From CAVRQM01 sp963756975 (lineage in GTDB: Bacteria > Pseudomonadota > Alphaproteobacteria > Acetobacterales > Acetobacteraceae): DNA of 64,000 nt. Below the pieces are notes generated by a model. That model was not told the origin of the DNA. It made no database searches and was given only the letters and a program-made list of their open reading frames with translations. Numbering within the stretch: the stretch's first letter is position 1; each line of letters begins with the position of its first letter. The stretch covers positions 1,674,001 to 1,738,000 of the forward strand of contig CAVWPS010000002.1 of assembly GCA_963756975.1 (NCBI GenBank). Reading direction: 5' to 3'. Shown here piece after piece: positions 46,891-58,720 of the stretch. A program made the translations under genes and the position numbers.

Positions 46891-47304
46891 TTACGCGACC
46901 GCCCGCACCCACTCGCCGAGATTGTAATGCGTCGCCACGCGAGAAATCTTGCCGTTGCGGATGGTCAGGAACGCGCCGGCCGGAATGACGTAGGTCTGGC
47001 CCCGCGCGGGCGACGTGCCGGCGGGCACGCCGGTGTCGGTCGCGAGATAGCGGCCATGCACGGTGAACTCGGCGGCGGCCCGCGTGCCGGTCTTGTCGAC
47101 CATCACGATCAGATCCTCGATCCGCTCCTCGTAGCAGTGGTCCATGTGCGTCATGAACGCGGCGAACGCGTCGCGGCCGACCTCCCGGCCACCCTGGCTG
47201 ACCTCGTGCACCACGTCGTCATGCAGGCAGTCCAGCATCCGGAGTCGGCGACCGGGCTCGTTGAACGCCGCGTAGTAGTCGCGGACGACCGCCTCGGTGT
47301 CCAT
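46891..47304 (-). CDS. SnoaL/NTF2-like fold protein
   Basis: Protein of 137 aa with the cone-shaped SnoaL/ketosteroid-isomerase-like fold: VVRDYYAAFNEPGRRLRMLD, CLHDDVVHEVSQGGREVGRD, AFAAFMTHMDHCYEERIEDL, FTVHGRYLATDTGVPAG and GKISRVATHYNLGEWVRAV. Close to a group of proteins annotated as ketosteroid isomerase-related. ATG 47304 overlaps the stop of the upstream dioxygenase gene (ATGA), so the two are coupled. The substrate is unknown. Confidence 0.82.
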   Translation of the reverse strand: MDTEAVVRDYYAAFNEPGRRLRMLDCLHDDVVHEVSQGGREVGRDAFAAFMTHMDHCYEERIEDLIVMVDKTGTRAAAEFTVHGRYLATDTGVPAGTSPARGQTYVIPAGAFLTIRNGKISRVATHYNLGEWVRAVA

Positions 47305-47954
47305 CACGCGGCCCGGCGGTTGGCGGCACCGGTCACGCGCTTGACGAACGCGGACCATTTGTGGCGGCGCATCTCGCTGCGGGCGCGTCCGTCGGCGGTC
47401 ATGTAGTTGAGCTGGACGACGTAGCGCCGCCCGACATGCTGCTTATGGCCATGCCAGGTCGCCGGGCCGTTCGGGAACACCAGCAACGTCCCGTCGGTCG
47501 GCGGCACCTCGACATCGTACGCCTCGATATCGGTGCCGTTTCGCAGCAGGCGCAGGCTGCCGCCGCCCGACGCCCAATCCGCCGATGCGGGATTGAGATA
47601 CAGCAGCACCGTCACCCGCTTGCTGTCGCTGTCGCGGTGGATGCGCCCGTCCTTTTCACGCGACCGGCCGCGCAAGGTCACCATCGTCGGCGCGCCGTGG
47701 AGATCGAGCCCGAATTTTTGGGCGATTGCGTCCCGCAACGGCGCGCCCGCCATTTCGGCCATCAGCGCCCGTCCGGCCGGCCCGAGTTTCAGCGCATCGG
47801 TCGGAAACGACCCGCCGGCCGCGATGTCGGGCAAATCGGCGACCACGCTCGCCAACGCCGCCGGCGGCACGAATTTCTGGACGACGACATGCGCGAACGG
47901 TGTCGCCGACACCGGCGTCTGGGCGAAGGCGTCGAGGTCGATCAAGCTGGCCAT
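47304..47954 (-). CDS. 2OG-Fe(II) oxygenase family protein
   Basis: Protein of 216 aa with the double-stranded beta-helix of 2-oxoglutarate/Fe(II) dioxygenases, probably of the prolyl-hydroxylase-like type. The iron site is HRD in GRIHRDSDSKRVTVLLYLNP and the distal His in NGPATWHGHKQHVGRR, followed by the Arg that binds 2-oxoglutarate. ATG 47954 has GGAG about ten bases upstream; a further in-frame ATG at 47972 lacks a ribosome site. It is coupled to the SnoaL-like gene. The substrate is unknown. Confidence 0.85.
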   Translation of the reverse strand: MASLIDLDAFAQTPVSATPFAHVVVQKFVPPAALASVVADLPDIAAGGSFPTDALKLGPAGRALMAEMAGAPLRDAIAQKFGLDLHGAPTMVTLRGRSREKDGRIHRDSDSKRVTVLLYLNPASADWASGGGSLRLLRNGTDIEAYDVEVPPTDGTLLVFPNGPATWHGHKQHVGRRYVVQLNYMTADGRARSEMRRHKWSAFVKRVTGAANRRAA

Positions 47955-48010
47955 GGAAATCCGCTCCGGCATTAGGTCGGCGTGGATTATAGCCCCCGCC
48001 GAGCCGGCCG

Positions 48011-48277
48011 TCAGGTGCGCTGGATGCGCTTCGGTGCCCGGATGACCGTCATCGCCAGCGGCCGGGGGCAAAGCCGCGCCACGCCGCAGCACCCGTGATC
48101 GTCCGGCGTATCGGAGACGTGCTGGACCGGGTGGCAGGCCTGTGTCGGCTGGGCGGGCAGGCCGCCGACGACCGGGGCGTCCCCGGCCCACGCCGGCACC
48201 GCGAACAGGCACAGGACGAGCGCCATGGCGGACAGGGTGGAGGTCAGTTTGGGGCTAGGGTTCGTGTGCTTGCACAT
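48011..48277 (-). CDS. Small secreted Cys/His-containing protein
   Basis: 88 residues: signal peptide (LSAMALVLCLFAVPAWA), then a short mature part with ACHPVQHVSDTPDDHGCCGV followed by a RLCP motif. Three to four Cys with His residues suggest metal binding or disulfides. I do not recognise a family; it is loosely like periplasmic copper/DUF2946 proteins. It diverges from zapE. The 102-bp gap between them has no clear hairpin. Confidence 0.55.
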   Translation of the reverse strand: MCKHTNPSPKLTSTLSAMALVLCLFAVPAWAGDAPVVGGLPAQPTQACHPVQHVSDTPDDHGCCGVARLCPRPLAMTVIRAPKRIQRT

Positions 48278-48379
48278 GAATCAGCTACGAACGAGAGACG
48301 CGATTGGTTGTATCGCTCGCGGATCGTTGACTTCGGCCCCTGCGTTGATGGCGAGGCAACGCCTTGGTAGGCCAGGGCC

Positions 48380-49540
48380 ATGGACGGCATGGCGGCGGCC
48401 CCGGACGATCTGACAGACGGGCCGTTGCCGGCTTGGCGCGCGCGCGTCGCCGCCGGGCAACTCGGCTACGACCCGGCGCAGGCGGCGGCGGCGGAGCGGC
48501 TGCAGGTGCTGTGGCGTCGGCTTCGCGGCTACGACCCGTCGGCCGGTCCGGGCGAACACGGCCTGTTCGCCCGGCTTCTGCGGCGGAAGTTCGTCGACGA
48601 CGCGCATCAGGGGCCGCCGCAGGGCCTGTATCTCGCCGGCGATGTCGGGCGCGGCAAATCGATGCTGATGGATTTGTTCTTCGCGTCGGCCGAGGTGGCG
48701 CGAAAACGCCGGGTCCATTTCCACGCCTTCATGCAGCAGAGCCACGCGCGCATGCACGCGCTTCGCGCCGATCCGTCGGTCGGCGACCCGATCCCCCGGC
48801 TCGCCGACACGGTCGCGGCCGAAGCGGCGCTGCTGTGCTTCGACGAGTTTCAGATCACCGACATCGCCGACGCCATGATCCTCGGCCGCCTGTTCGCCGC
48901 CCTGTTCGAGCGCGGCGTGGTGATCGTGGCCACATCCAACACGCGGCCGGAAAACCTGTTCGCGGGACAGCCCGGCCGCGACGCGTTCCTGCCGTTCATC
49001 GCGCTGTTGCAGTCGCATCTGGACCTCCTGGTGCTCGACGGCGACCGCGACTTCCGCCGCTCGACGCAGGCCGGCATGCCGAGCTGGTTCGTGCCCGCCG
49101 ACGCGCGCGCCGATGCCGCCCTCGACGCCGCGTTCGCCCGGCTGACCGGCGGGGCGGAGGCCGGGCCCGACCGGCTGATGGTGCAGGGCCGCAGCCTTCG
49201 GGTGCCGCTCGCCGCGGCCGGCGTGGCACGGTTCGACTTCGGCGCGCTGTGCGACGTGCCGCTCGGTCCCGGCGACTACCTGGCGCTCGCGACCCATTAT
49301 CACGCGCTCGTGCTCGACGCGGTGCCGCGCCTGTCGCCGGCCCGGTTCGACGTCGCGCGCCGGTTCGTCACCCTGGTCGACGCGCTGTACGAACGCCGGG
49401 TCAAGCTCGTCGCGTCGGCGGATGCCGGGCCGGACACCCTGTTCGTCGCGGGCGAGGGTGCCGCGGCGTTCGAACGGACGGCGAGCCGGCTGATCGAGAT
49501 GCAGAGTGCGGCGTGGTGGCGGGCGGCGCACGTTCCATAA
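48380..49540 (+). CDS. zapE: AFG1/ZapE family ATPase
   Basis: AAA+-like P-loop ATPase of 386 aa, the bacterial relative of mitochondrial AFG1/LACE1; in E. coli ZapE acts at the division ring under stress. Walker A is GDVGRGKS (residues 87-94), with LMDLFFASAEVARKRRVHFH after it. Walker B is ALLCFDEFQITDIADAMILG, and sensor-like VIVATSNTRPENLFAGQ follows. It directly precedes the TCA genes, an order I associate with many alphaproteobacteria. Cell-division function here is inferred from family. Confidence 0.93.
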   Translation: MDGMAAAPDDLTDGPLPAWRARVAAGQLGYDPAQAAAAERLQVLWRRLRGYDPSAGPGEHGLFARLLRRKFVDDAHQGPPQGLYLAGDVGRGKSMLMDLFFASAEVARKRRVHFHAFMQQSHARMHALRADPSVGDPIPRLADTVAAEAALLCFDEFQITDIADAMILGRLFAALFERGVVIVATSNTRPENLFAGQPGRDAFLPFIALLQSHLDLLVLDGDRDFRRSTQAGMPSWFVPADARADAALDAAFARLTGGAEAGPDRLMVQGRSLRVPLAAAGVARFDFGALCDVPLGPGDYLALATHYHALVLDAVPRLSPARFDVARRFVTLVDALYERRVKLVASADAGPDTLFVAGEGAAAFERTASRLIEMQSAAWWRAAHVP

Positions 49541-49622
49541 CGCTTTGCCCGGTCAACCTTGCCGGGGCCGGGGGGATACGTTAGCGGAACCTTCGCTTAC
49601 GACCGACCTCAAAGGATCCCGG

Positions 49623-50576
49623 ATGGCACGCAACAAGATCGCGCTGATCGGCGCCGGCAATATCGGCGGCACGCTCGCCCATCTGATCGGCCTCAAGGAA
49701 CTGGGCGACGTCGTCCTGTTCGACGTGTTCGGCGGCGTCGCGGCCGGCAAGGCGCTCGATATCAGGCAATCGAGCCCGGTCGACGGGTTCGACGCGATGA
49801 TGACCGGCAGCAGCGACTACGCCGCCATCGCGGGCTCGGACGTGGTGATCGTCACGGCCGGCTTCCCCCGCCAGCCCGGCATGAGCCGCGACGACCTGCT
49901 GGCCAAGAACGCCGGCGTGATCGCGGACGTCGCCGCCGGCATCAAGGCGCATTGCCCGGGTGCCTTCGTGATCGTGGTCACGAACCCGCTCGACGTCATG
50001 GTCTACGTGATGCAGCAGCGCTCCGGTCTGCCGAAGGAGCGCGTGGTCGGCATGGCCGGCGTGCTCGACAGCAGCCGCTTCCGGCTGTTCCTGGCCGAGG
50101 AGTTCGGCGTCTCGGTCGAGGACGTGACCGCGTTCGTGCTCGGTGGCCATGGCGACACGATGGTGCCGCTGACCCGCTACTCGACCGTCGCCGGCATTCC
50201 CGTCCCCGACCTGATCAAGATGGGCTGGACGACGCAGGAGCGGATCGACGCGATCGTGGCGCGCACCGCGAACGGCGGCGGCGAGATCGTCAAATTGCTG
50301 GAGCGGGGCAGCGCCTTCTACGCGCCGGCCGCGAGTGCCGTCGCGATGGCGGAAAGCTACCTGCGCGACAAGAAGCGCGTGCTGCCGTGCGCCGTGCTGC
50401 TGGAGGGCGAATACGGCCAGAGCGGCCTGTATGTCGGTGTCCCCGTGGTGATCGGCGCGAAGGGGGTCGAGCGCATCGTCGAGGTCGCGTTCACGCCCGA
50501 GGAAAAGACCGCGTTCGAAGCGTCGTGCGCGTCGGTGAAGAAGCTGATCGACGATTTCAACAAGCTGGGCGTGTAG
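49623..50576 (+). CDS. mdh: Malate dehydrogenase
   Basis: NAD-dependent malate dehydrogenase (LDH-like type), 317 aa. NAD site IALIGAGNIGGTLAHLIG. Substrate-binding Arg residues in VTAGFPRQPGMSRDDLLAKN, active His in FVLGGHGDTMVPLTRYSTVA, and VVTNPLDVMVYVMQ are all present. It has a good GGATC-type gap after zapE, then sucC starts the base after its stop (TAGATG). It is the first of six TCA genes in a row, so co-transcription is likely. Confidence 0.97.
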   Translation: MARNKIALIGAGNIGGTLAHLIGLKELGDVVLFDVFGGVAAGKALDIRQSSPVDGFDAMMTGSSDYAAIAGSDVVIVTAGFPRQPGMSRDDLLAKNAGVIADVAAGIKAHCPGAFVIVVTNPLDVMVYVMQQRSGLPKERVVGMAGVLDSSRFRLFLAEEFGVSVEDVTAFVLGGHGDTMVPLTRYSTVAGIPVPDLIKMGWTTQERIDAIVARTANGGGEIVKLLERGSAFYAPAASAVAMAESYLRDKKRVLPCAVLLEGEYGQSGLYVGVPVVIGAKGVERIVEVAFTPEEKTAFEASCASVKKLIDDFNKLGV

Positions 50577-51773
50577 ATGAACATCCACGAATACCAGGCC
50601 AAAGACCTGCTGCGCGGCTTCGGCGTGGCGGTGCTCGACGGCCATGTCGCCTGGACGCCGGACGAGGCGGTGGCCGCCGCCGCGAAGCTTCCCGGGCCGG
50701 TGTTCGTGGTCAAAAGCCAGATCCATGCCGGCGGGCGCGGGGCCGGACGGTTCGCGGACGATACCGGCGGCAAGGGCGGCGTGCGGCTCGCCAAAAGCCC
50801 GGACGAGGTGCGGGCGGCGGCGGCGGCGATGCTGGGCCATACGCTGGTCACCAAGCAGACCGGGCCGGCCGGCAAGCGCGTCCACCGGGTCTATGTCGAG
50901 GCCGGCTGCGACATCGCCCGCGAGCTTTATCTGTCGCTGCTGATCGACCGTGCGACCGCGCGCGTGACCATCATGGTCAGCACCGAGGGCGGCATGGAGA
51001 TCGAGGAGGTCGCCGAGCACCATCCCGACCGCATCATCCGCGCCGCGATCGACCCGGCCGCCGGCCTGTCGCCGTTCCACGGCCGCCGCCTCGGCTACGC
51101 GCTCGGCCTGACCGGCAAGCAGATCGGCACGTTCAGCCGCTTCCTCGACGCGATGTACAAGGCGTTCATCGCGCTCGACTGCGAGATCGTCGAGATCAAC
51201 CCGCTGGTCGTGACCGGCGCCGGCGAGATCGTCGCCTTGGACGCGAAAGTCAGCTTCGACGACAACGCGCTGTTCCGGCACCCCGAGATCGAGAAGCTGC
51301 GCGACGAGGCGGAGGAAGACCCGAAGGAGCTGGAGGCCGCGCGCCACAGCCTCAACTACGTCGCTCTCGACGGCACGATCGGCTGCATGGTCAACGGCGC
51401 CGGCCTCGCGATGGCGACGATGGACATCATCAAGCTGTACGGCGGCACGCCCGCCAACTTCCTCGACGTCGGCGGCGGTGCGACCAAGGAACGGGTCACG
51501 GCGGCGTTCAAGATCATCCTGTCCGACCCGAACGTGGACGGCATCCTGGTCAACATCTTCGGCGGCATCATGCGGTGCGACGTGATCGCCGAGGGCGTGG
51601 TCGCCGCCGCGCGCGAAGTCAGCCTGACGGTGCCGCTGGTCGTCCGCCTCGAAGGCACCAACGTCGAACTCGGGCGCGACATCATGGCGCGCTCCGGCCT
51701 GCCGATCATCCCGGCCGACAACCTCGCCGACGCGGCCGAAAAGGTCGTCGCGGCCACCAGGGAGGCCGCATAA
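50577..51773 (+). CDS. sucC: Succinyl-CoA synthetase, beta subunit
   Basis: ADP-forming succinate-CoA ligase beta subunit, 398 aa. An ATP-grasp domain opens with MNIHEYQAKDLLRGFGVAVL. Nucleotide and Mg-binding segments are FVVKSQIHAGGRGAGRFADD, EIVEINPLVVTGAGEIVALD (Mg-binding Glu/Asn), and the CoA/flavodoxin-like end with GGGATKERVTAAFKIILSDP, VNIFGGIMRCDVIAEGVVAA and RLEGTNVELGRD. It is contiguous with mdh and overlaps sucD by one base (TAATG). Confidence 0.97.
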   Translation: MNIHEYQAKDLLRGFGVAVLDGHVAWTPDEAVAAAAKLPGPVFVVKSQIHAGGRGAGRFADDTGGKGGVRLAKSPDEVRAAAAAMLGHTLVTKQTGPAGKRVHRVYVEAGCDIARELYLSLLIDRATARVTIMVSTEGGMEIEEVAEHHPDRIIRAAIDPAAGLSPFHGRRLGYALGLTGKQIGTFSRFLDAMYKAFIALDCEIVEINPLVVTGAGEIVALDAKVSFDDNALFRHPEIEKLRDEAEEDPKELEAARHSLNYVALDGTIGCMVNGAGLAMATMDIIKLYGGTPANFLDVGGGATKERVTAAFKIILSDPNVDGILVNIFGGIMRCDVIAEGVVAAAREVSLTVPLVVRLEGTNVELGRDIMARSGLPIIPADNLADAAEKVVAATREAA

Positions 51774-52657
51774 TGGCCGTGCTCGTCGACCGGAACACCC
51801 GCGTCATCACCCAAGGCTTCACCGGCGCGCAGGGCACGTTCCACAGCGAGCAGGCGATCGCGTACGGCACGAAGGTCATGGGCGGGGTGACGCCGGGCAA
51901 GGGCGGCACGACGCATCTCGATCTGCCGGTGTTCGATACCGTGGCCGAGGCCGTGGCGCGGACCGGGGCCGACGCGTCCGCGATCTACGTGCCGCCGCCG
52001 TTCGCCGCCGACGCCATCCTGGAGGCGATCGATGCCGGCATCCGCCTGATCGTCTGCATCACCGAGGGCATCCCCGTGCTCGACATGGTGCGGGTCAAGC
52101 GCGCGCTGGAGGGTAGCCGCAGCCGCCTGATCGGGCCGAACTGCCCGGGCGTCATCACGCCCGACCAGTGCAAGATCGGCATCATGCCGGGCCACATCCA
52201 TCGCGCGGGAAAGGTCGGCATCGTCAGCCGCTCCGGCACGCTGACCTATGAGGCGGTGGCGCAGACGACGGCGGCCGGCCTCGGGCAGAGCACCTGCGTG
52301 GGCATCGGCGGCGACCCGGTGAAGGGGACCGACTTCATCGAGGTGCTGGAGATGTTCCTGGCCGACGACGCGACCGAGGCGATCATCATGATCGGCGAGA
52401 TCGGCGGGCAGAGCGAAATCGACGCGGCGGAATTCCTCGCCCGCAACTCGCGCCGCAAGCCGACGGTGGGCTTCATCGCCGGTGTCACGGCACCGCCGGG
52501 CCGCCGCATGGGCCATGCCGGTGCGGTCATCAGCGGCGGACGCGACACGGCGGCGGCCAAGATGGACGCGATGCGGTCGGCCGGGATCGAAGTCGCCGAA
52601 AGCCCCGCGTCGCTCGGCAGCGCGATGCTGAAGGTTTTGCGGGGATCGAACGGGTAA
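51773..52657 (+). CDS. sucD: Succinyl-CoA synthetase, alpha subunit
   Basis: CoA-binding alpha subunit, 294 aa. It shows the family start MAVLVDRNTRVITQGFTGAQ, GTFHSEQAIAYGTKVMGGVT, the Pro/Gly-rich RLIGPNCPGVITPDQCKIGI, and the phospho-His in RRMGHAGAVISGG. It pairs with sucC. A 100-bp gap separates it from sucA, the largest gap so far in the operon; a separate promoter there is possible but not evident. Confidence 0.97.
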   Translation: MAVLVDRNTRVITQGFTGAQGTFHSEQAIAYGTKVMGGVTPGKGGTTHLDLPVFDTVAEAVARTGADASAIYVPPPFAADAILEAIDAGIRLIVCITEGIPVLDMVRVKRALEGSRSRLIGPNCPGVITPDQCKIGIMPGHIHRAGKVGIVSRSGTLTYEAVAQTTAAGLGQSTCVGIGGDPVKGTDFIEVLEMFLADDATEAIIMIGEIGGQSEIDAAEFLARNSRRKPTVGFIAGVTAPPGRRMGHAGAVISGGRDTAAAKMDAMRSAGIEVAESPASLGSAMLKVLRGSNG

Positions 52658-52757
52658 CCTCGTTGCAACACAGGGCAGCGAAGTTGCCCATGTTTCGCCA
52701 CGTCGCAGGGCTTATGTAGGCCTGCACGAGGCGTTCGAGCGGGGGTGAGATAAGACG

Positions 52758-55632
<2,875 letters not shown>

Positions 55633-55638
55633 ATTGTT

Positions 55639-55664
55639 GGGGGTGAGGGCGCCGTCCCTCCCCC
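55639..55664 (+). other. G+C-rich hairpin between sucA and sucB
   Basis: Inverted repeat of about nine pairs with one mismatch (arms GGGTGAGGG and CCCTCCCCC around a five-base loop) just after the sucA stop. No T-run follows, so it is not a classical terminator. It may stabilise or attenuate the message. Ten bases of one arm match the end of the palindromic element at 28123. Confidence 0.3.
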
Positions 55665-55731
55665 GCCCGCCTTGACGATCCGGGTTTTATGGCGGGTTCA
55701 AGGTCTACGGATTTTCTGAGGAACAGTGCGA

Positions 55732-57031
55732 ATGCCGACCGACATCCATGTGCCCACGCTCGGTGAGAGCGTCACCACGGCAACCATCGCGCGCTGGCTG
55801 AAGAAGGCGGGCGATTCCGTCGCGGCCGACGAGCCGCTGGTCGAGCTCGAGACCGACAAGGTCACGGTCGAGGTGAACGCGCCGTCGGCCGGGCACCTGG
55901 AGAGCATCACCGCCAAGGAGGGTGCCGAGGTCGAGGTCGGGGCATTGCTGGGCACGATGGCCGAGGGCGCCGGCACGGCGCAGGCCTCCGGCACCGAAGC
56001 CGGAGGTGCCCGCAAGCGGCTCGACCCCCGGCAAGCCGGAAGTCGCGATCACCGCGCCCGCCACGAACGCCACGGCTCCCGCCGCCAACCCGCAAGCCGG
56101 GGTCAATCCGCCGCCGACGCCCTCCGGCCCGGTCACCGGCCCCGCGCAGGCCCACGCGCCGCTGCCGTCGGCCGCCAAGATGATGACCGAGAACCGGGTG
56201 AGCGCCGATCAGGTCGGCACCGGCACGGGCAAGGATGGCCGGGTCACCAAGGGCGACGTGCTGGATTTCCTCGCCCGCCCGCAGCCGGCGCCTGTCGCGG
56301 CGCGCGCGCCCGTCGAGCGGCAGCCGGCCGAGGGCGAGGAGCGGGTGCGGATGACCCGCCTGCGCAAGACGATCGCGATCCGGCTGAAGGACGCGCAGAA
56401 CACGGCGGCGATGCTGACCACGTTCAACGAGGTCGACATGTCGGCCGCGATGGCGATGCGCGCGCAATACAAGGACGCGTTCGAGAAGCGGCACAACGGC
56501 ACGCGGCTCGGCTTCATGGGCTTCTTCGTGCAGGCTTGCGTGGCCGCCCTGAAGGAGTTCCCGGCGGTCAACGCCGAGATCGACGGCGACGACATCGTCT
56601 ACAAGCACCACGTCCATATGGGCATCGCCGTCGGCGGCGCGAACGGGCTGGTCGTGCCGGTGATCCGCAACGTCGACAGGCTCGATCTGGCCGGCGTCGA
56701 ACGCTCGATCGCCGATTTCGGCAAGCGCGCGCGCGACGGGGCGCTGAAGATCGACGAGCTGTCGGGCGGCACGTTCTCGATCACCAATGGCGGCGTCTAC
56801 GGCAGCCTGATGAGCACGCCGATCCTGAACCCGCCGCAATCGGGCATCCTGGGCATGCACAAGATCCAGGACCGGCCGGTGGCGGTCGCCGGCAAGGTCG
56901 AAATCCGGCCGATGATGTATCTGGCGCTGTCGTACGACCACCGGATCGTCGACGGGAAGGAGGCGGTCTCGTTCCTGGTCCGCGTCAAGGAAGCGGTCGA
57001 GGATCCCCGTCGCCTGCTGCTGGGGCTCTGA
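55732..57031 (+). CDS. sucB: 2-oxoglutarate dehydrogenase E2 (succinyltransferase), frame broken once in this sequence
   Basis: Dihydrolipoyllysine succinyltransferase core of the complex, about 432 residues if repaired. The first frame has the lipoyl domain with lipoylated Lys in VELETDKVTVEVNAPSAGHL. After a +1 shift near 56006, the second holds the Pro/Ala linker, the peripheral-subunit-binding domain (SAAKMMTENRVSADQVGTGT) and the catalytic domain ending YLALSYDHRIVDGKEAVSFL with the active His-Asp. The shift lies in the linker, so both domains are intact. Deleting one base (for example T56007 in GGAGGTGCCC) restores GGPASGSTPGKPEVAI. It is 2 nt from lpd. Confidence 0.92.
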
Positions 57032-57033
57032 CG

Positions 57034-58425
57034 ATGGCCGACGGTTTCGATCTGATCGTCATCGGCGGCGGCCCGGGCGGCTATGTCTGCGCCATCCGCG
57101 CCGCACAGCTCGGCCTGAAGGTCGCGTGCGTCGAGAAGCGCGCGACGCTCGGCGGCACGTGCCTCAACATCGGCTGCATTCCGTCCAAGGCGCTGCTGCA
57201 GTCGAGCGAGAACTTCCACGCGCTGACGCACGACTTCAAGGCGCACGGAATCGACGCGACCGGCGTGTCGTTCGACCTCGCCCGGATGCAGGACCGCAAG
57301 GCCGAGGTCGTCACCGCCAACGTCAAGGGTGTGGAGTTCCTGTTCAAGAAGAACGGGGTGACGTGGCTGAAGGGGTCGGGCCGGATCACCGCCGACAAGC
57401 AGGTCGACGTCGACGGCGTGCGGTACGATGCGAAGAACATCGTCATCGCGACCGGCAGCGAGAGCGTGAAGCTGCCGGGCGTCGAGGTCGACGAGGCGCG
57501 GATCGTCAGCAGCACCGGCGCGCTGGAGCTGGACACCGTGCCCGGCCACCTCGTCGTGATCGGCGGCGGCTATATCGGTCTCGAACTCGGCAGCGTCTGG
57601 CACCGGCTGGGCGCGAAGGTCACGGTTATCGAATACCTCGACCGCCTCGTGCCCGGCATGGACCGCGAGATCGGCAAGACGTTCGAGCGCGTGCTCGGCA
57701 AGCAGGGCATCGCGTTCCGGCTGTCGACGAAGGTCACCGGGGCCACGGCCGACGCGACCGGCGTCGACCTCATCGTGGAGCCCGCGTCGGGCGGGGCGGC
57801 CGAGACGATCCGCGCCGATGTCGTGCTGGTCGCGATCGGCCGCCGTCCGCACACGCAGCAGCTCGGCCTCGGGGCGGTCGGCGTGCATCTGGACGAGAAG
57901 GGCCGGGTCGAAATCGACGAGCATTTCCGCACCAATATCGACGGCATTTACGCGCTCGGCGACGTCGTGCGCGGCGTGATGCTGGCGCACAAGGCGGAAG
58001 AAGAGGGCATGGCGGTCGCCGAGATCATCGCGGGGCAAGCCGGGCACGTGAATTACGACGTCATTCCGGGCGTCGTGTACACGTGGCCCGAGGTCGCGAG
58101 CCTCGGCCGGACCGAGGAGCAGCTGAAGGAGGCCGGGGTCGAGTACCACGTCGGCAAATTCCCGTTCACCGCCAACGGCCGCGCCCGCGCGATGGGCAGC
58201 ACCGAGGGGTTCGTGAAAATCCTGGCCGACGCCCGCACCGACCGGATTTTGGGTGCCCACATCATCGGCCCGGACGCGGGCACGCTGATCGCGGAGCTTG
58301 CCACGGCGATGGAGTTCGGGGCCTCGTCCGAGGACGTGGCGCGGACCTGCCACGCCCACCCGAGCCTGAACGAGGCGGTGAAGGAGGCGGCCCTGGCGGT
58401 CGAGGGACGGGCGATCCATATCTGA
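57034..58425 (+). CDS. lpd: Dihydrolipoyl dehydrogenase (E3)
   Basis: FAD disulfide oxidoreductase of 463 aa that reoxidises the lipoyl group of the 2-oxoglutarate (and perhaps pyruvate) dehydrogenase complex. FAD site FDLIVIGGGPGGYVCAIRAA, redox-active Cys pair C43/C48 in GGTCLNIGCIPSKALLQSSE, NAD site LVVIGGGYIGLELGSVWHRL, FAD-binding GIYALGDVVRGVMLAHKAEE and active His-Glu in CHAHPSLNEAVKEAALAVEG. It is the last TCA gene. The brnT-like toxin frame begins over its stop codon. Confidence 0.97.
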   Translation: MADGFDLIVIGGGPGGYVCAIRAAQLGLKVACVEKRATLGGTCLNIGCIPSKALLQSSENFHALTHDFKAHGIDATGVSFDLARMQDRKAEVVTANVKGVEFLFKKNGVTWLKGSGRITADKQVDVDGVRYDAKNIVIATGSESVKLPGVEVDEARIVSSTGALELDTVPGHLVVIGGGYIGLELGSVWHRLGAKVTVIEYLDRLVPGMDREIGKTFERVLGKQGIAFRLSTKVTGATADATGVDLIVEPASGGAAETIRADVVLVAIGRRPHTQQLGLGAVGVHLDEKGRVEIDEHFRTNIDGIYALGDVVRGVMLAHKAEEEGMAVAEIIAGQAGHVNYDVIPGVVYTWPEVASLGRTEEQLKEAGVEYHVGKFPFTANGRARAMGSTEGFVKILADARTDRILGAHIIGPDAGTLIAELATAMEFGASSEDVARTCHAHPSLNEAVKEAALAVEGRAIHI

Positions 58426-58720
58426 CGAGCCGGCGTTCGAGTGGGACGAGGCCAAACGACTGACCAATGTCGCGAAGCACGGCCTGGATTTTCGGGATGC
58501 CGAGCGTCTCATGGATGGGCCGACTTGCCGCCTCGACGCCCGGGCGTCGGGAACTGAAAGCCGGTTCCTGATTGTCGGGCGGCTCGGCACCACCTACGTG
58601 ACCATTGTCATGACCCCGCGAGCCAATGCTCTAAGGGTGATTTCCATGCGAGGGGCGAGGCGAAATGAACGACGAGAACATCGTGCGGTACACGGCGTCG
58701 GAGCTGAAGGCCCTGGTTGA
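58418..58720 (+). CDS. brnT: BrnT-family toxin; start codon not conventional
   Basis: Ribonuclease toxin of the type II BrnT/BrnA system, RelE-like fold, about 100 aa. Family segments are FEWDEAKRLTNVAKHGLDFR, DAERLMDGPTCRLD, SRFLIVGRLGTTYVTIVMTP and RANALRVISMRGARRNERRE. No ATG, GTG or TTG precedes FEWDEAK in this frame. The given start is ATA (58418, reading (M)SDEPAFEW), with GAGGG 11 nt upstream, overlapping the lpd stop. ATG 58511 would remove the first third. It overlaps brnA at its end. It lies between lpd and gcdH. Confidence 0.75.
   Translation: MSDEPAFEWDEAKRLTNVAKHGLDFRDAERLMDGPTCRLDARASGTESRFLIVGRLGTTYVTIVMTPRANALRVISMRGARRNERREHRAVHGVGAEGPG

Noticed and set aside
49559..51770. 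Long plus-strand open frame running through mdh and sucC into sucD
   Set aside because: Only the part from 51773 (sucD) has family sequence; the upstream 730 codons are out-of-frame readings of mdh and sucC.
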